Shown here piece after piece: positions 11,652 to 21,863 of a stretch of DNA of 64,000 bases (the stretch's first letter is position 1; the number at the start of each line of letters is the position of its first letter). Both the position numbers and the translations under genes were made by a program. A model generated the notes under the pieces. That model ran no database searches. It was not told the origin of the DNA and worked only from the letters and a program-made list of their open reading frames with translations. This stretch comes from Antedon mediterranea (taxonomy: Eukaryota > Echinodermata > Crinoidea > Comatulida > Antedonidae), in NCBI RefSeq assembly GCF_964355755.1, contig NC_092673.1, forward strand, positions 33,799,648 through 33,863,647, written 5' to 3'.

Positions 11652-11694
11652 TTTTAACGACATGTTTCGGGCATAGCCCATCATCAGGTGAAAA
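11652..11694 (-). ncRNA. Hammerhead ribozyme of Penelope-like element 1
   Basis: Minus strand: TTTTCAC, core CTGATGA, stem II GGGC-TAT-GCCC, core GAAA, mini stem III CATG, then TC and GTTAAAA. Stem I (TTTTCAC with GTTAAAA) pairs with one mismatch. The palindromic 4-nt stem III fits the minimal hammerheads described in Penelope-like elements, which work best as dimers. Confidence 0.78.
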
Positions 11695-11915
11695 GAATTG
11701 TAACAAAGGATAACATATATAAGTCACAAAATTACATAATAAAACAAATCAGCCAATCAAAGATGTTAACAAACAAAAGGCATAGTTATAAAGGCACGCC
11801 TCCAAAAGCTATGGTGTACAAAGCAGGAATGGTTGCTTATAAAGCAGGAAATTTAAAACAAAGACAAAAGCTTCAAGTGTAAATAATTGTTAATATGTGA
11901 ATGTCTCTGGCAAAA

Positions 11916-13526
11916 TTAATGTTTAAAGGATCTAAATTGTACATTTATGCCGGTAGGGGCAAGAGTGCCAAGCTTTACAATTATTCTTTCTTCTATAATT
12001 CTACGAGATGTCTCAGAACCATTACATACTTTAACACCAGAAATAGTAATATCCGAAAGAGAATGCTCATTATTACAAAAATGGGTGGCTACAGGTAATC
12101 CGGGAGTCTTTAGTTTAATAGACCTTAAATGTTCTACAAACCTATCACCTAACCTGCGTTTAGTTTCACCAATATAAAGCATATTACATTTAGTACACGA
12201 AATACAATAAACTAGATTTCTAGTGGTGCACGTAATACGATCTGTGATAACATAATTACCAGAAGGTCCTACTATTTGGTTTGAACATGAAACGTAATTA
12301 CATGTCGAACATCTATTTCTATTACATTTGAATGTTCCAGTTGATTCATTACCTTTGTTTTGTAATTTAGATTTAACTAAAGTGTCTTTAATGCTTTGAT
12401 CACGTCTGTAAGCTATCATGGGTGGTTCTTGAAAAATATCTTTTGTAGCGGATTTATCTTCAGTCAAAATTGAAAAGTTATCGCGGACAATGTTAATAAC
12501 CTTCTTATTCATAGGATGATACGTGAGGACTAGAGGTATGCGGTCACAAGCATTTGTATTATGTGTAGGTTGCAATGTGTCCTCGTGCGTTAACTGGCAA
12601 ACTTTTCTTAGAGATTTCACAGTAATGTCAGATGGATATTCGCGTGCATTGAAAAAATCGATCATCTCAGATGCTTTGATGTTAAAGTCATCATCATCGC
12701 TACATAAACGTCGAAGTCTAACAAGTTGCGAATACGGTATAGCATTCTTACAAGCTGGAGGATGCGAAGAGTTGTAATTTAGATAAGTGTGCGCGTCAGT
12801 ATCTTTGTAGTGGACGGATGTAGAAAGACCAGGTTTATCAATAGATAAACTAATATCAAGGAAAGGCACACACTTGTCAGAAATTTCATGAGTAAACTTT
12901 ATAGCAGGATGAAAATTGTTCACAAAGTTAATGAACTCATTAAGTTCATCTAAAGTTCCCGACATAACACCAACACAATCATCAATATACCGTTTGAATA
13001 AATCTGGTTTCTTTCCCTTATAATCTCGTAACACATTCTGCTCAAAATACCCCATAAAGAGGCAAGCAAAGTTAGGTCCCATTTTTGTACCCATGCTTAT
13101 CCCAGAAACTTGCCGAAAAAACTTTCCATTGAAGTTGAAGGCTGTAGTATTAAGTACAAGTTCAGCGAGACGTAGTATTGTCGATGCGGGATATTTAATT
13201 GAATTATCTAGTTCAATAAAATGTCTCATTGCGCTAAGTCCATCTTGAATAGGAATTGATGTGTATAAGGCCGTAACATCCATTGTAAAAAGATAAGCAC
13301 TCTCAGATGAAAATGTATAATCTTTAAACAAAACTACAGCTTCTTTGCTATCTTTGATGTAGGTTGGCAGATTTTGTACAATTGGCTTCAAGATTCCATC
13401 CAAGAACTCGCTTATAACAACTGTAGGCGCGTTACAAGCGGAAACAATAGGTCTACCAGGACTGTTAGTCTTGTGTATTTTAGGTAACATGTAAAAGCTA
13501 GGACAAGTGGCGTCAGAATTAATCAA
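11916..13526 (-). CDS. Penelope-like reverse transcriptase with GIY-YIG endonuclease, N-terminally truncated
   Basis: 536 codons are open without a stop. The RT motifs are in order: FYMLPKIHK...GRPIVSA (residues ~11-30), motif A FTMDVTALYTSIP (~80-92), motif B GISMGTKMGPNFACLF (~142-157), motif C RYIDD (~179-183), then HPAIKFTHEIS...VPFLDISL. A Cys cluster (CNRNRCSTCNYVSC) precedes the GIY-YIG nuclease (VYCISC...LYIGETKRRLGDRFVEH, from about residue 435). Such proteins nick DNA and prime reverse transcription of their own RNA. The N-terminal region is missing and the apparent first codon is only the truncation edge. The uninterrupted frame suggests a recent insertion. Confidence 0.92.
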   Translation of the reverse strand: MINSDATCPSFYMLPKIHKTNSPGRPIVSACNAPTVVISEFLDGILKPIVQNLPTYIKDSKEAVVLFKDYTFSSESAYLFTMDVTALYTSIPIQDGLSAMRHFIELDNSIKYPASTILRLAELVLNTTAFNFNGKFFRQVSGISMGTKMGPNFACLFMGYFEQNVLRDYKGKKPDLFKRYIDDCVGVMSGTLDELNEFINFVNNFHPAIKFTHEISDKCVPFLDISLSIDKPGLSTSVHYKDTDAHTYLNYNSSHPPACKNAIPYSQLVRLRRLCSDDDDFNIKASEMIDFFNAREYPSDITVKSLRKVCQLTHEDTLQPTHNTNACDRIPLVLTYHPMNKKVINIVRDNFSILTEDKSATKDIFQEPPMIAYRRDQSIKDTLVKSKLQNKGNESTGTFKCNRNRCSTCNYVSCSNQIVGPSGNYVITDRITCTTRNLVYCISCTKCNMLYIGETKRRLGDRFVEHLRSIKLKTPGLPVATHFCNNEHSLSDITISGVKVCNGSETSRRIIEERIIVKLGTLAPTGINVQFRSFKH

Positions 13527-13552
13527 TGGCGTCAGAATTAATCAATATATGG

Positions 13553-13874
13553 GCTGTATATATATATATATACTTTGCACTTCACGCCAAAAAGTCTTGG
13601 TAAAGTTTTTACCATTACCTTTCCTACTGAAGAGTATTTGAACTCGGAATATTAAGTTTCTCTAGTTTCCCTTTTTTGGCAGTACAGAATCCAACCCTGA
13701 CCAACAATTATGTTTTGTAGATTAAAGCAGACCTGTTCTCCAATATGTTATAAAGATTTGGCAAGATCTTCTTGAGATATCTTGTAAATGGACGGAAAGA
13801 CAGACATATGACATTGTCCTTGGCGGAGGTGTAAATATAATTTTAATTTTAATAAGTAATGCAATTACCATATT
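13553..13874. repeat. Duplication segment between the two Penelope insertions
   Basis: Matches 53895-54209 of copy B closely (CACTTCACGCCAAAAAGTCT, then a stretch ending GCAATTACCATATT). No gene is seen. It ends with the 8-bp target site ACCATATT (13867-13874) used by Penelope element 2. Confidence 0.85.
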
Positions 13875-13932
13875 ACGAATGAGGGTACGTTTATTGTAAA
13901 TACATAATATAAAAATAACGCTTAAAAGAGAA

Positions 13933-13967
13933 CGACGTTTCGACTCCATCATGGGGTCATTATCAAG
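13933..13967 (-). ncRNA. Degenerate hammerhead-like motif of Penelope element 2
   Basis: Minus strand: CTTGATAATGA in place of CTGATGA, a stem II of GACCCC with GGAGTC around ATGAT, then GAAAC and GTCG. The catalytic box looks altered, so activity is doubtful. Confidence 0.4.
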
Positions 13968-14060
13968 TCCAATGAATAAAATATAAAACAACAACTAATT
14001 AAGTAGCACAAGCCAAGGGTCAAAGTTTAAATAACAAAAGACCTATTGTCTAACATCCTG

Positions 14061-15185
14061 TCAAATGAAAAGCTTAGCTTTTACAGAGTCACTTTGTTTA
14101 TTCAGACTAGGTTTTAATTGTCTGATATACAACTTTTCATAGATAAGACAGTCAAATTTGTTTTTGCATTTCCTAAGTATACTAAAACATGAATTAATTT
14201 TACTTGGATTAACAATCACGTTATGATCCTTCAAATGCTGTCCTATTAAGCATCTACTATGTTCAACAATGCGTTGGTAGAGGTGTCGGCATGTGTATCC
14301 AACATAACTTGCATCGCAAGTCACATTTAAATTTATACACAACACATTGTTGACTTATAATAGTAGGTTTCTTTTCGACTTTCCTAATGTTATCTTTAAC
14401 TTTTTTACTTATGAATACAGGGACAATGTTTTTGTTTATCTTGTGACTTAGTTGGCATAGTTGTCGCTTGACGGAGTTCGCAGATTTTTGGTCTTTGAAT
14501 GGCAGGATGATTCGCACTGGTATTTCGGATAAATCTGTTTCACCTTCTGCAGTGTTGTTATTGCTCTCTGCTGGTTTAAAGTTCTGTATGGTTGTTGTTA
14601 TTAGTTCATCTGGATATTTCAGACGCTTAAAAATCTTCCTTAGAATTTCACATTCATCATTAAAAAGCTGGTGGGTCGACGATAGTTTGTAAGCCCGATT
14701 TAACATAGTTATAATAAGTGACCTTTTATACTTGTTGTCAACGTGACTATTGTAGTGTAGCAATAAGCCTGTGTCTGTTGGCTTTCTATAAACTTGTGTG
14801 TGCAATTTTTCCACATCTTTGGTTATCAGCATTCCTAGGAAAGGGATTGAATTGTTCACGGCAGTTTCCATTGTGAACGCTATCGCAGGATGGGTTGTGT
14901 TAAGTAAAGCTAAAAATTCATTGGCTGCTTCTAGATTTGGCATGAATACTAGTGTGTCATCAACATACCGTTTGTAGTATTTGGGCATGTGGTTCGTAGA
15001 TTCAAGGCGTTCCTCGATGTGGCACATAAATACATTTGCCATAAGGGGCCCTAGAGGTGATCCCATTGCAACTCCATCAACCTGTTCATACAAGTTACCA
15101 TTAAATTGGAATAGCTGATCTTTCGTTGCTATATTGAGGAGTACAATTAAATCGTCCTCTAAGTTTAGTCCATAATTATCGTTGA
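14061..15185 (-). pseudogene. Penelope-like RT/GIY-YIG protein, truncated and frameshifted
   Basis: The upstream part (down to about 14310) has motif B VDGVAMGSPLGPLMANVF, motif C KRYVDDTLVF, then HPAIAFTMET...IPFLGMLI. The GIY-YIG part (CDASYVGYTCRHLYQRIVEH) continues in another frame from about 14312 to the stop at 14061. A small indel near 14305-14312 breaks the protein between YKFKCDL and CDASY. Motif A and everything before it are missing, so the copy is dead on arrival by 5' truncation and later mutation. Confidence 0.9.
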
Positions 15186-15193
15186 ACCATATT

Positions 15194-17160
15194 TATTCGA
15201 ATAAACTCCCTGGGACGTAAATTGTTCGGGTTGGGGGGTTTAAGGCAGCGTTTTTTGTTCAGGAGGGTTTTTAAGGGGCGTTTATTCAAGGGAGGCATTT
15301 ATTAGAAGGAGACATTTATTATTTTTAGTGTAATATGGTAACATGTATAATCAAATAAATACACCCACCCTAGGTATGATAAAAAAATACAACACAATTA
15401 ATATCAAGAAGTGAAAAAATACAGTAAAAATGCTTGGTCAATTGCATATCATGGATGTATATTTTTTTGTGGACATTTGATGAGGAAAAAATAAAGGCCC
15501 TGAGCGTTTAATTTGAGGGGGATGGGGGCTTTATTCCGAATGATGTTCCCTAGTGGGGAAGGGGGAATGGGGGTTAGGTTGCAGGGCCTATTCAACACAG
15601 AGCGTTTAATTGAATAAATATGGTACATTTCCAAATCCAATTGATATTCAATGACAGCTCATCAAAAGTTCAGGTAATTGCGCACTTTCCTTTTGACATC
15701 CAAGAAATTATAAGCTTTTCCAAGTCATCACTCCCAACATAAGTCTATTATTAGCGCACCTCCATTTCACAAATACTAGACCTAGACCAGGCCTTGTCTT
15801 TTGAAAAGTATAGGTGTGCTACAAATTTCACTCCTCAATACATTCAGGGGTGTAGGTGTGCTGTTTGTATTTTGGTGTGTAGAAGTTTACCAAATTTACC
15901 TCAATGGCAGTTTAGGAGTGTGTTAGGTGAGTGATCACACTCGCTCGCCTTAAAAGACAAGGTCTGCTAGACTGATGATTAACACCCTCTCTCCCACAAC
16001 ACGCTCACACGAACATGTTTAATAAAATGAAGTCAAAACAGAATTTACCTTTAAAAAATGTCTTTTATTAAAAAATAATAATAATAATTTACCATATACA
16101 TTTATATATTTCATTGTTTTCTCTGGTTATATAGCACCGTTTCTGTATTCTCAATTCTCTACCACAAATGCACAAATTAAGTTTGATAAACACACAATAG
16201 CACCTGTACAGTAAATTAAGTTTGATAAACACACAATAGCACCTGTACAGTAAATCAAGTTTGATAATAGCACCTGTACAGTAAATTAAGTTTGATAATA
16301 GCACCTGTACAGTAAATTAAGTTTGATAAACAGACAATAGCACCTGTACAGTAAATTAAGTTTGACAATCAAATGTATTAATATGTATGACAGAATTACA
16401 TCTTGAAAGTTGTTATTGCACTTATTCACCTACTTGTTACATTTGCAAAATTGATTTATTTAAAATACTGAGCACCAACAAAATAAATTAAATTATCTCT
16501 CAATTAAAATCTAAAAAGTACAAAATACTGTAAAACCTCAGTAATATAACTATCCTAATATATATCTTGTTAAAACATGCAAATCTATGGAGAATATACA
16601 ATATTTACAAATAAATAAATTAAAAATATAAAACTGTTTAATATTTCCAAATAATAAATTAATTTCAAATATAGAACTCTACAATATTTAAAATATAATA
16701 CTGTATAATATAAGATAAGATATTATTTATTGGTCCATCATAAAATATGTTGGAAATTCATTTTCAAAATGGCATACATACAAAAATACATATACAAATT
16801 TACAAATCTATAAATATAAAACAAATACTGACATCTTATTGCACACTGATTAATCTTATTGAATTCATTAAAAATGAACAAATATTTGATGAACGGTGAG
16901 CTTGTTATCTTAGACCAGAAGACATAAATATATATTAACTATGTAGAGGGCAGGATTCATCCAACATAATATAATATATACAATTTATAATACTGTATAT
17001 CAACGATTTTAAATATAGCACTGTAGAATGTTTACAAATAATAAATAACCTATTTCATATAACATTATACAAGCAGGTTTATAAAAGAGCCTGTTTCTGA
17101 TGAGATAGAGAGTATGGATTTAAAATACTGTATTTTAAAAGAACGGTATTGTCTTGTCAT
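15194..17160. other. Downstream flank of NLR1, copy A: no gene
   Basis: A/T-rich DNA shared with 54210-58040. It includes a GGGGG-rich stretch at 15210-15600, and a short tandem array at 16160-16375 built on AAGTTTGATAA...CACAATAGCACCTGTACAG, the small version of the 84-bp array in copy B. Reading frames here are short and not conserved between the two copies. Confidence 0.7.
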
Positions 17161-17574
17161 CAGAAAAATGTGTCCACATTGAATTTATCTGTCTGCTGCC
17201 ATCATGTAAAGTGATTTGATATTAATACACGTTATTTAGTTTGATAAGATGATATATACTGTATATATAAAATGTGTCCACATTGTATTTATCTGTCTGC
17301 TGCCATCATGTAAAGTGATTTGATATTAATACAGGTTATTTAGTTTGATAAGATGATATATACTGTATATATAAAATGTGTCCACATTGTATTATCTGTC
17401 TGCTGCCATCATGTAAAGTGATTTGATATTAATACACGTTATTTAGTTTGATAAGATAATATATACTGTATATATAAAATGTGTCCACATTGTATTTATC
17501 TGTCTGCTGCCATCATGTAAAGTGATTTGATATTAATACATGTTATTTAGTTTGATAAGATGATATATACTGTA
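17160..17574. repeat. ~103-bp minisatellite, left part, copy A
   Basis: About four units containing TGTGTCCACATTGTATTTAT, CTGCTGCCATCATGTAAAG and GATGATATATACTGTATATA. The array continues at 20112-20545; the hAT-like element inserted in its middle. The same array at 58050-58575 is uninterrupted. Confidence 0.95.
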
Positions 17575-20111
17575 CAGGGGTGGCGCCAGGATCTTCCCGA
17601 CGCGGGGGCTACATTCCCCGACGAGGGGGCGAAGCGAGCATCACTAGGCTGGGGGCCAGGGGGCCGCCAAGGGCCCCCGGTGGGGGTCCAGGGGGCGAAA
17701 CCCCCGGAAGCAACGCGTTCTAGCGTCATTTGAGGTCATTTTAATCAGATTTAGGGTAGCCATTTTTTCCATTTTTTATAATGCATAAATAAAATACTGC
17801 GTGCAAAAAAACGATGCGCGATGACTGTTTCAATCCATATTTTTCAATTTAAAAAATAAATGTTCAAAGAAAATTTAGAAAAATAGAGGTGGAGGTCCCG
17901 AAAATTGGACTTATTATACTTCAAAACATGAAACAAAATATATAAGTCCCTATCATGGTTGTGACTGAGCTAAGAAATGTTTGAAAAATAGAGATGTTAG
18001 GTCCCGGAAAATGCACTTCTTGTACTTCGAAATGACCAGCTTTATTGTTGGGGCTGAGCTAAGAAAATGTTTAAAACTAGAGCTGCAGGTCTTCAAAAAA
18101 TTGCATTTTACACTTTGGAAACATCAGGCATAGAGGCTTAAAAAACGCAAGTAGACCTTTTTCAGTCGGGAAAATAAGTTTATTCCTCCCAAGTGTATGC
18201 GTGCGTACCATCTGGACTTCCGAGTGGTGAGAAATTCATGACATACAGGACATTGAAAATGTAATAACTTAGCAATAATAAGATGTTGGCTAAGCGAAAA
18301 TGGCACGTTTTTTTTGTTTAGTAATTGATGAAAAATTTATTTTAGGTGCCCCACGGTACAGAAGGTTACTTATAAATTAAAAAATTGGTGAACATACGAA
18401 CAATTAACTTAATTTGTTTTTGCTGTAGTGTAGCGTACGTCGACACAGTACACGACGTAACCGTCGGTAAACTTCGCCTGGAAAATAACTACATACAGTA
18501 CACATTTTGGTCCCCTGATGGAACATGATATCACGCGTCTCGACCCAACGTTGAACGATTCGTACAAAGGGATACCGCCAGACAAGTGCGTACCTAACTA
18601 TTGTTTAGTAGTAAGTTAGATCGCTGGCAATAATGAATGCATATAAAGTGCATAATATCACTCTGACGTACTCTCACGGTCAATGAAATGTCGCGGTTTT
18701 CTAGGCGCTGAAGCTAGCTACGAAGTGAACGCGAACGCTTTTTACTGTATATTATATTCCCCGACAAAAAGTACCCGTGTTCCCTTCGGTAACCGTCGGT
18801 AAACTTCGCCTGGAAAATAACTACATTACACATTTTGGTCCCTGGATGGAACTTGATATCACGCGTCTCGACCCAACGTTGAACGATTCGTACAAAGGGA
18901 TACCGCCAGACAAGTGCGTACCTAGCTAATGTTTAGTAGTAAGTTAGATCGCTGGCAATAATGAATGCATAAAAGTGCATAATAGCCCTCTGACGTACTC
19001 TCACGGTCAATGGAACGTCGTGGTTTTCTAGGCGCTGAAGCTGTATGAAGTGAACGCGAACGTTTTCACGCTGCTGCTCTAGCCCGCTACGTCACACGAG
19101 ATGACTCATTCATTAGATGAAATCAAGCAGCTTTATAGTACTACACTTTGACATTTTTGTTAAAATGGAAACTCTACTATAATTTATTGGTACCACCTGT
19201 TGAATCCAAAAACGGCTGAGAAAAGAGTCTAACGACAAATCCCAAAGCATTCTGGTATTTATGAGTCCCATGATATAATTCGCTGTCAGATAATCATTGA
19301 ATTATTATCAAAACAGTCCATTGAAGTTTTTGTTTGTAATAGGATACTTGAAGCATCTAAGCGTGATGAAGTGACCCCCAGACTTGACCTTAGCAATATA
19401 CAATAAGCGAGCAGCGTTTTTTGTAAGAAATATTCTTGTTTACTGTATATTAGGTCGTGTTTATACAACACCCTAAATTTGAACACGGCTTTAATTTTTA
19501 GCGTGTTGTTCGGACTGAGGTCAACCCACCTTAACGTTTGCTGTTATACTAGAAATCACGATACCGTGTTGTACCGGAAGTTTCATCAACACGCAGTGCA
19601 TGCTAGGATAAAAGGTCAAATCGTTGATCGCTTGAATTGAATTGTTGGCTGGGTTGTCAACAAATCATCGTCGCCTCCTCGCTGTCCGATGTATTCGCGC
19701 GGTTTACCGTTTTCATTATTGTATTCGTTCACGTTTGCATTGTTGTTTATTTTGTTCTCGGTTCATTTATATTAATAAAAGTTATTTTAAGGGTTTCATT
19801 GTTTCATCTATACACTATGGAAGAAGATGCCATTTTTGCGATGTTATTTTTTATTCTGATTGGAGTGGGAAACGATAGTCTTATAGTCTATAGAGGCCTA
19901 CTACCACTACGAGTTGCCAGGCTAGGCGTAAGACGTGGTAGGAGGATGATTGCTGGCAGCGAAGCAGCAATAAATGGGCCCAATCTTGTTAGACGTCGCA
20001 TGACATGATTGATATTACGACCTGTTTTAACGAGAGGGGGGGGGGGGCTAGGCTCCCCGACGAGGGGGATACAGCCCCCGTAGCCCCCCCCCCCCGCTGG
20101 CGCCACCACTG
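17575..20111. mobile_element. hAT-like non-autonomous DNA transposon, 2.5 kb
   Basis: The ends are CAGGGGTGGCGCCAG and its imperfect complement CTGGCGCCACCACTG. The target duplication is 8 bp, ATACTGTA (17567-17574 and 20112-20119), as expected of hAT transposases. Subterminal GC-rich stretches (CCCCGACGAGGGGG) occur at both ends. No transposase is seen. Internal frames (19637-20008 plus strand, 18124-18306 minus strand) match nothing I recognise. Inside it, 18457-18745 is duplicated at 18789-19062. Confidence 0.9.
18457..19062. repeat. Internal direct duplication within the hAT-like element
   Basis: Two ~280-bp copies, 332 bp apart, both starting GTAACCGTCGGTAAACTTCG and containing CGCGTCTCGACCCAACGTTG. 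They differ by a few substitutions and small indels. Confidence 0.88.
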
Positions 20112-20545
20112 ATACTGTATATATAAAATGTGTCCACATTGTATTATCTGTCTGCTGCCATCATGTAAAGTGATTTGATATTAATACACGTTATTTAGTT
20201 TGATAAGATGATATATACTGTATATATAAAATGTGTCCACATTGTATTTATCTGTCTGCTACCATCATGTAAAGTGATTTGATAATATACGTTATTTAGT
20301 TTGATAAGATGATATATACTGTATATATAAAATGTGTCCACATTGTATTTATCTGTCTGCTACCATCATGTAAAGTGATTTGATATTAATACACGTTATT
20401 TAGTTTGATAAGATGATATATACTGTATAAGTATAAAATGTGTCCACATTGTATTTATCTGTCTGCTGCCATCATGTAAAGTGATTTGATATTAATACAC
20501 GTTTTTTAGTTTGATAAGATGATATATACTGTATATATAAAAAAT
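20112..20545. repeat. ~103-bp minisatellite, right part, copy A
   Basis: About four more units of the 17160-17574 array, beginning with the 8-bp target duplication of the hAT-like element. Confidence 0.94.
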
Positions 20546-20794
20546 GAATAAATCTCAGCAAAAAGAAACAATAGTTAGTATTATAGGTATCCAATCTATT
20601 ATTAATGGTTTATCATAAATTTATGATTTAAACAGAAAAACTATGTAGTTTATAAACAATAAGATTAAAACGGCCCTGTTCTGCACTGTGAATGAACCAA
20701 GGGAGCAACGGTTTTCAATGTATTAATCAGCTATGATAGCCTACTTGGAAATATTATACTCCGCTAAGGTAATGCAAAGTGCTATTTCTACTCT

Positions 20795-21245
20795 GTTATA
20801 CGAACAAGGGCAACGATTTTCAACGTATCTATAATATTTCTGCCCTGCTTCAATAGGAGCAAGGGCAACGATTTTCAACGTATCTAAAAATTTCTGCCCT
20901 GCTTCAATAGGAGCAAGGGCAACAATTTCCAACGCATCTATAATATTTCTGCCCTGCTTCAATGGGAGCAAGGGCAACGATTTTCAACGTATCTATAATA
21001 TTTCTGCCCTGCTTCAATAGGAGCAAGGGCAACGATTTCCAACGTATCAATAATATTTCTGCCCTGCTTCAATAGGAGCAAGGGCAACGATTTACAACGT
21101 ATCTATAATATTTCTGCCCTTCTTCAATAGGAGCAAGGGCAACGATTTTCAACGTATCTGTAATATTTCTGCCCTGCTTCAATAGGACTAAGGGCAACGA
21201 TTTCCAACGTATCTATAATATTTCTGCCCTGCATCAATAGGACTA
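20795..21245. repeat. 60-bp minisatellite, copy A
   Basis: About 7-8 units of GAGCAAGGGCAACGATTT, CAACGTATCTATAATATTT and CTGCCCTGCTTCAATAG. The unit length is a multiple of three, so repetitive frames (e.g. VALAPIEAGQKYYRY) arise by chance. The same array lies at 58665-59215. Confidence 0.95.
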
Positions 21246-21863
21246 GAACGCATAAATATATATTGACTATGTAGAGAGTGAGATTCATCCAACATAATAT
21301 ATTATAATATAGCAATTAGAATTAACAATTACAGAAAGAATAATAAAATTGAGAAAGAATATACCTGAATGGGCTCATCATAATGAGATATCAATGTAAA
21401 GCTAATGATAATGATGAACAATAAAGGGCGATTGTTATAAATGCAAAATGGTATATTCTAGGTCACAATACTGATCATTAGAATGTTTCTGTTAAATCTT
21501 ATTTTTTAAATTCTGTCCCAAAATAGAAATCAATAGGTATAGGTGTAGTAGGTGTACGATCTATCATTAATGGTTAATCACAAAAATGAAGATTAACAAC
21601 ATCTGGTTGTAAAAAAATCTTAAAACATAGAAAATAATTACCAAGTAGATTACAATGACAATCAATGTTACTTCACTGATGGTTAAAATAAAAGGCCCAA
21701 TCTAATAATGTTTGATATTCTACAAAAGTCACAGTGTCTAGTTTATTTTTTATATCCAAATATGTATCTAATTACACAAATAAATTAACTGAAGAATATA
21801 TAATTTCTGCTGAGCTACTGTATGTATTTCATAGTCAGGTCTAGTCAAGATTTGTCTACTTTT

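Larger units (their letters stand above)
11590..13546 (-). mobile_element. Penelope-like retroelement 1 (5'-truncated)
   Basis: Contains a long RT plus GIY-YIG frame (stop at 11916) and a 3' hammerhead ribozyme at 11652-11694. The 5' end is cut inside the first RT motifs at about 13527, where a 19-bp tandem duplication (13509-13527 and 13528-13546) marks the break. The equivalent place in copy B, at about 53880-53895 within a TA run, lacks the element. Confidence 0.85.
13875..15185 (-). mobile_element. Penelope-like retroelement 2 with 8-bp target duplication
   Basis: The insertion is flanked by ACCATATT at 13867-13874 and 15186-15193. Copy B has the unoccupied site (ACCATATT once, 54202-54209). 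It encodes a broken RT/GIY-YIG protein and is cut at the 5' end. The 3' side (13933-13967) holds a degenerate hammerhead-like motif. It differs from element 1 in sequence and nuclease, so it belongs to another family. Confidence 0.88.

Noticed and set aside
18124-18306. Short minus-strand frame with a CPVCHEF motif
   Set aside because: Only a single Cys pair, too short for a zinc finger domain call, inside a non-autonomous transposon.
19637-20008. 123-codon plus-strand frame in the hAT-like element
   Set aside because: Hydrophobic and Arg-rich but without any transposase, BED finger or known family motif; absent from copy B. Not called as a gene.
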